From assembly GCA_934376955.1 (NCBI GenBank), contig CAKRPJ010000070.1:1-8753 (forward strand): 8,753 bases of DNA, given 5' to 3'. The notes beneath the pieces were generated by a model. It was given only the letters and a program-made list of their open reading frames with translations, searched no databases and had not been told where the DNA came from. This DNA comes from CAKRPJ01 sp934376955. GTDB lineage: Bacteria > Bacillota > Clostridia > Lachnospirales > Lachnospiraceae. The position numbers and the translations under genes are program-made. Positions 6,347 to 8,753 of this stretch are shown in pieces; position 1 is the stretch's first letter, and each line of letters opens with the position of its first letter.

Positions 6347-6929
6347 CAGTCCTTGCCTCGTAGAAAATCAGGTACTCATCCCCTGCCGGTTCCTTATTGG
6401 CATCACAGTTTTGGGCAAAACTCCATTCCAGCAATACCCCTCTGCCTTCGAGCATATCGTCGCGAAACAGCCTCCTGATCTCATTTACATGTCTCAAAAG
6501 CTCCTTCTTTTCTGAGGTCGAGAGAAAATGGTCATTTCCATCTATAAGCTCGACATCTCCTTTGATGCGAATCGTTACCTCGCGGTCCATATAGGTGACC
6601 AGGTTCCACAGGTCTTTATTTACCGCCTCGATCACGATCTCGTCTGCATAAATATTCAATGTCCCGCTTTTGTTGGCAAGAAAATAGGGATAGTAAATAA
6701 CGATCCCCTTATTCCCGAGCTCATGCGAAAGCCTGTCCGCAAACTCCTTTGCCGTGCTGCTGTCTGCGCCCACCAGACGCGGAAGATTAAGGTCATCTCC
6801 CGCAAACACGGCACTGCGGATCGTCCACAGATAATTGCCGTCCATGAACTCATTTCCTGTATATTCTCTCCATGGAATCGAGGGAAGGCGCATGTTTTTT
6901 AATTCATAAAATCCCATCAGTTTATTCAT
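6342..6929 (-). CDS. Unrecognised conserved-looking protein coupled to dgt
   Basis: I do not recognise a domain. From the chosen start the product has 195 residues, is soluble, has no signal peptide or membrane helix, and is rich in charged residues. It opens with MNKLMGFYELKNMRLPSIPW. A hydrophobic, probably alpha/beta core (KGIVIYYPYFLA, TLNIYADEIVIEAV) is followed by a charged helix with LLRHVNEIRRLFRDD. It ends with a strand-like YLIFYEARTV. Two earlier ATGs exist, at 6947 and 6941. The first overlaps the dgt stop as ATGA but neither has an SD, whereas the ATG at 6929 has GGAG six bases upstream. Either way the gene abuts or overlaps dgt, implying translational coupling and perhaps a nucleotide-related or division-related role (inference only). 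Its TAA stop lies inside the repeat element at 6327-6346, so the original C-terminus may have been different. Confidence 0.75.
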   Translation of the reverse strand: MNKLMGFYELKNMRLPSIPWREYTGNEFMDGNYLWTIRSAVFAGDDLNLPRLVGADSSTAKEFADRLSHELGNKGIVIYYPYFLANKSGTLNIYADEIVIEAVNKDLWNLVTYMDREVTIRIKGDVELIDGNDHFLSTSEKKELLRHVNEIRRLFRDDMLEGRGVLLEWSFAQNCDANKEPAGDEYLIFYEARTV

Positions 6930-6943
6930 TCGAGTCTCCATGA

Positions 6944-7765
6944 TCATGCATTAAATTTTTGTCCGGAAAATTTTTCATACACAGCGATCGCATAGGAATC
7001 CATCATTCCGGCGATATAGTCACAGATCAGGCGCTGCTGAAGCTCTCCTTCATCCCGAGCTGCAAGGTTGTCATACTGCTTTATCAGCTCCTTTGCTCTG
7101 TATTCCGGAGGAAGATACATACGGTCTCCCGAGTAAAGCTCCTTTAAGAAACAGATGACCTTTCGGCCCTCCTGTTCATAATGATATACCTCATCGTTGT
7201 GGTTGATACATCTGAACACGATATCTTTTAAACCATGGATCAGCTCTTTATAATGCAAAAAGCCCAGCTCCTGCGACTGCAGGGTTCCTGTCTTTTCCCT
7301 CATTTTATCACTCACATCAACCAGACCGATATCATTTAAAGCCAGATTGATCAGGCTGGAGGCCAGCTCCTGCCTAAACAGCTTGGAATACTGCGTGGAA
7401 TCGATCTTATTTTTCCCGTATCCGGCCTTTTCTCTGGCCGTTCTCACCAGCTCCTCCAGCTTTTGGTATGAATCGCTGTTCCCATAGGCAGCATTATAAT
7501 CATGGAGGATCTCATCTATCGTATAAGCCTTTACGCGCAGACCATCCTCGAGATCATGTGCGGCATACGCAATCTCATCTGCAATATCTACGATCTGGAC
7601 ATCCAGCGTCCTCACTCGTATTTCTTTTTCCTTTATAAAGCTGCAAAGCAGATCATAGTCGTCCTGATAAATAAACTTCTGTTTTTCGTGTTCTTTCTCC
7701 CGCTTGCATTCTTCTTTATAAAGCTCGGCATCAAATGTACGAAAATATTTCACGACAGAAAGCAT
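6944..7765 (-). CDS. dGTPase C-terminal fragment
   Basis: This is the continuation of dgt in the shifted frame. The family sequence is already in this frame upstream of the first Met, from KRPDFQGLNLTYRT onward, so the ATG at 7765 is an internal methionine rather than a natural start. It has no SD (CTGACCTACAGAACC precedes it). The fragment contains DIADEIAYAAHDLED (about 60-74) with the fourth HD-domain metal ligand and the helical C-terminal part ending in EKFSGQKFNA. Its TGA shares bases with an ATG of the next gene. Confidence 0.7.
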   Translation of the reverse strand: MLSVVKYFRTFDAELYKEECKREKEHEKQKFIYQDDYDLLCSFIKEKEIRVRTLDVQIVDIADEIAYAAHDLEDGLRVKAYTIDEILHDYNAAYGNSDSYQKLEELVRTAREKAGYGKNKIDSTQYSKLFRQELASSLINLALNDIGLVDVSDKMREKTGTLQSQELGFLHYKELIHGLKDIVFRCINHNDEVYHYEQEGRKVICFLKELYSGDRMYLPPEYRAKELIKQYDNLAARDEGELQQRLICDYIAGMMDSYAIAVYEKFSGQKFNA

Positions 7766-8273
7766 GGTTCTGTAGGTCAGGTTCAGTCCCTGAAAATCCG
7801 GGCGCTTTTTTTTCCAGCTTTGTCAGGATACGAAGTGTCTGTGCATTTCCTTCAAAGCCTCCGACATCAACAAACAGCTCATGTAAAACCCTCTCCCCGG
7901 CATGTCCGAAGGGTGGATTTCCCAAATCATGGGCCAGAGCTCCGGCTTCAACAATATAGCTCTCTCCGGCATCGTATTGTATTGTGCCTGCGATCGAACG
8001 GGCGATCTGTGCTACCTCAAGGCTGTGCGTTAATCTGTTTCGGAAAAACTGGTCATTTTTGATCCCTAAAAGCTGCATTTTCCCCTGCAGCCTTCTGAAT
8101 GATGAGGAATACATAATCCGGGCATAATCTCTCTGGAACGGTCCGTCCGGCCTGTAACGCGGTTCTTCTTTGTTCACATAGGATTCCATTGAATCACACT
8201 TTAACGGATTTAATAACGTTCTTTTAATCTTTTCCCTATCAATCTCTAACGGACTCTTTGTGATATCTGCCAT
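7731..8273 (-). CDS. dGTPase N-terminal fragment in the initiating frame
   Basis: This is the part of dgt translated from the real start. Residues 1-156 match the dGTPase family (FRRLQGKMQLL, RLTHSLEVAQIARS, AHDLGNPPFGHAGE, GGFEGNAQTLRILTKLEKK). The last 24 residues after the A8 run (from APGFSG to the stop) are out of frame and have no family character. Alone it would carry H83, H115 and D116 but lack the last metal-binding Asp, so it should be inactive. Confidence 0.7.
   Translation of the reverse strand: MADITKSPLEIDREKIKRTLLNPLKCDSMESYVNKEEPRYRPDGPFQRDYARIMYSSSFRRLQGKMQLLGIKNDQFFRNRLTHSLEVAQIARSIAGTIQYDAGESYIVEAGALAHDLGNPPFGHAGERVLHELFVDVGGFEGNAQTLRILTKLEKKAPGFSGTEPDLQNHAFCREIFSYI
7806..7813 (-). 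other. A8 homopolymer at the dgt frame break
   Basis: The minus strand reads CTGG, eight A, GCGCCCGG. Seven A would give GAA AAA AAG CGC CCG and continue the dGTPase reading frame without interruption. Eight A put the ribosome in a frame that ends at 7731. The fault is therefore exactly one extra base, in a tract prone to polymerase and sequencing slippage. Confidence 0.85.
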
Positions 8274-8290
8274 TTGTATACTCCTCCCAT
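8246..8290 (-). CDS. Possible overlapping 14-codon leader ORF
   Basis: The upstream ATG of the duplicated SD unit opens MGGVYKWQISQRVR and stops with TAG at 8248-8246. It overlaps the first 28 bases of dgt in a different frame. Its GGAGGA site is as good as that of dgt, so it could compete for initiation. It may be only a by-product of the tandem duplication. Confidence 0.3.
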   Translation of the reverse strand: MGGVYKWQISQRVR

Positions 8291-8320
8291 TTGTAAATTC
8301 CTCCCTTTGTAAATGCTTCC
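8271..8320 (-). repeat. Imperfect 16-17 bp tandem repeat carrying SD and ATG
   Basis: On the plus strand the units are CATTTGTATACTCCTCC (8271-8287), CATTTGTAAATTCCTCC (8288-8304) and the diverged CTTTGTAAATGCTTCC (8305-8320). On the coding strand the first two each read GGAGGA, seven to eight bases, ATG. The 8273 ATG is the dgt start. The 8290 ATG is 17 bases upstream in another frame. Confidence 0.85.
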
Positions 8321-8333
8321 CTACCTGATATCC

Positions 8334-8362
8334 ATCTTATCGAATCCGGCGGGGAAAGTCAA
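8334..8362 (-). promoter_or_regulatory. Sigma-A promoter of dgt
   Basis: The -35 TTGACT (8362-8357) and -10 TAAGAT (8339-8334) are separated by 17 bases. The predicted start is near 8327, giving a leader of about 54 bases that contains the tandem SD repeats. This promoter would serve dgt, the unknown gene and possibly the amidase. Confidence 0.7.
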
Positions 8363-8511
8363 CCTTTCTGCAATTCTGAAAAAACAAGTAAATCTCCATC
8401 AATGCTCTTTATATTTTTCCATATCCCGTAGGAGCCGTTACCTGTTCCCGTTGTTACGATTTCTTTATTACGAATATGGACTTTCTTCGCTTTTAAATGA
8501 CAGCGATCCAT
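8359..8511 (-). CDS. Possible small protein of 50 residues, unknown
   Basis: An ATG at 8511-8509 opens 50 codons ending in TGA at 8361-8359. AAGGA lies eight bases before the ATG. The predicted peptide begins MDRCHLKAKKVHIRNKEIV and ends SIDGDLLVFSELQKG. It is basic at the front and mixed after, with no membrane helix or known motif. Its composition looks coding-like, but the ORF is short, no promoter is evident, and its stop overlaps the -35 box of the dgt promoter. It could be the tail of a decayed gene: an adjacent frame just upstream (28 open codons ending at 8495-8493) reads RIDSDWNINIEGIEVWIAVI. The rest of 8512-8616 shows nothing supportable. Confidence 0.3.
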   Translation of the reverse strand: MDRCHLKAKKVHIRNKEIVTTGTGNGSYGIWKNIKSIDGDLLVFSELQKG

Positions 8512-8652
8512 ACTTCTATTCCTTCGATGTTGATATTCCAGTCGGAATCTATCCGGGACTCACGATCCGGATCCGAGATCTATTGTAAATTCATTAAATG
8601 ATGATACTGAAAAAGAAAGGGGCTGTTGCAAAATAGATGAGTAATCATTTAT

Positions 8653-8671
8653 GGAGCAGCAGCTCCTTTTT
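8653..8671 (+). terminator. Rho-independent terminator reading into the IS
   Basis: GGAGC, loop AGCA, GCTCC, then TTTTT on the plus strand. It lies just inside the putative IS end and would stop plus-strand transcription entering the element from outside. Confidence 0.55.
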
Positions 8672-8696
8672 GTGTCAAAAGTTTGTGCCAAAAATG

Positions 8697-8721
8697 AAAA
8701 AGCAGGCTCCGAAGAACCTGC
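8697..8721 (-). terminator. Rho-independent terminator with UUCG tetraloop, leftward
   Basis: On the minus strand GCAGGTTC, loop TTCG, GAGCCTGC form eight pairs (one G-U) closed as C(UUCG)G and followed by TTTTT. It would stop leftward transcription coming out of the IS before it reaches dgt. Confidence 0.75.
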
Positions 8722-8741
8722 CATTCATGGTATAATAAATT

Positions 8742-8753
8742 ATGACTAGTAAA
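8742..8753 (+). CDS. Possible transposase start (first four codons, partial)
   Basis: ATG ACT AGT AAA (MTSK) follows the extended -10 box by only five bases and continues past the window. An MT-K type N-terminus is common in Lachnospiraceae IS1182 transposases, as far as I recall. No SD is visible, and the promoter would put the transcript start at or next to the ATG. The true start could therefore lie further right. Confidence 0.35.

Larger units (their letters stand above)
6944..8273 (-). pseudogene. dgt: Deoxyguanosinetriphosphate triphosphohydrolase (dGTPase), frameshifted as written
   Basis: dGTPases hydrolyse dGTP to deoxyguanosine and triphosphate and so tune dNTP pools. Read with one base removed from the A run at 7806-7813, the gene gives about 442 residues of continuous HD-domain dGTPase. 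As written it splits into an N-terminal part ending at 7731 and a C-terminal part beginning in another frame. The HD metal ligands are H83 (RLTHSLEVAQIARS), H115 and D116 (GALAHDLGNPPFGHAGE), and an Asp after the break (DIADEIAYAAHDLED). H124, E127 and GFEGNAQTLRIL are also family marks. The start ATG at 8273 has GGGAGGAG seven bases upstream and sits behind a promoter at 8334-8362. No other damage is visible, so a sequencing error, a very recent mutation or productive slippage are all possible. The C-terminal end overlaps possible starts of the next gene. Confidence 0.88.
8617..8753 (+). mobile_element. Left end of an IS1182-type insertion sequence (partial)
   Basis: The sequence GGGGCTGTTGCAAAAT at 8619-8634 resembles terminal inverted repeats of IS1182-like elements, recognised from memory rather than searched. 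It is followed by about 110 non-coding bases with two hairpin terminators, an extended -10 box (TGGTATAAT, 8728-8736) and an ATG at 8742 that runs off the window. The element points away from the cellular genes. The exact outer boundary and target duplication cannot be fixed because the other end is not in view. Confidence 0.6.

Noticed and set aside
8313..8588. Plus-strand ORF of 91 codons upstream of dgt
   Set aside because: It starts inside the dgt leader, runs through the dgt promoter, has no good ribosome site and shows no recognisable motif. The minus-strand small ORF is somewhat more plausible.
1..8753. CRISPR arrays, tRNA or rRNA genes, riboswitch-like leaders
   Set aside because: None seen. 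The only repeats are short tandem arrays and a two-copy 20-mer, and no cloverleaf or known riboswitch core was recognised.

Overview
The window looks like chromosomal DNA of an anaerobic Firmicute, most likely a Lachnospiraceae-type Clostridium relative. The evidence is the mid-GC base composition, strong AGGAGG-type ribosome sites, the gap-pgk-tpiA glycolytic cluster, a Na/Pi transporter with a fused PhoU-like tail, and a Clostridia-style dGTPase. This placement is inference from the protein sequences; no database search was possible. All recognised cellular genes lie on the minus strand, so transcription runs from high to low coordinates. The only plus-strand gene signal is the edge of an insertion sequence at the right end.

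Right part (8753 to about 5530). The right edge carries what looks like the left end of an IS1182-type insertion sequence, with a terminal GGGGCTGTTGCAAAAT, two opposing hairpin terminators, an extended -10 box and four codons of an ORF. A poorly conserved stretch follows, holding a possible 50-residue small ORF. A good sigma-A promoter (8334-8362) then drives dgt (dGTP triphosphohydrolase), an unrecognised gene of about 195 residues coupled to it, and a membrane-anchored N-acetylmuramoyl-L-alanine amidase. The dgt gene is broken as written by a one-base excess in an A8 run. Its leader has a 17-bp duplication that creates two equally good SD-ATG units in different frames. A hairpin repeat element separates the unknown gene from the amidase and supplies the unknown gene's stop codon.

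Middle (5530 to 3326). A Na+/phosphate cotransporter-like gene (NptA family, two Na_Pi_cotrans repeats plus a PhoU-like cytoplasmic domain) has its own promoter at 5418-5447. A 374-base gene-free stretch follows. It holds the strong gap promoter, A/T tracts resembling an UP element, an inverted repeat and a pair of direct repeats.

Left part (3325 to 1). This is the lower-glycolysis cluster gap, pgk, tpiA. A rho-independent terminator sits between gap and pgk, and a 13-bp tandem repeat between pgk and tpiA. A 23-bp-stem hairpin lies after tpiA, and it shares a 20-bp flank with the repeat element near 6.3 kb. The three enzymes catalyse adjacent steps (DHAP/GAP interconversion, GAP to 1,3-bisphosphoglycerate, and its conversion to 3-phosphoglycerate with ATP formation). 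All three have intact catalytic motifs.

No CRISPR array, tRNA, rRNA or complete mobile element was seen. I do not see a clear novel multi-gene system. The most interesting items are the dgt frameshift and its unusual leader, the unknown gene coupled to dgt, and the small repeat family.
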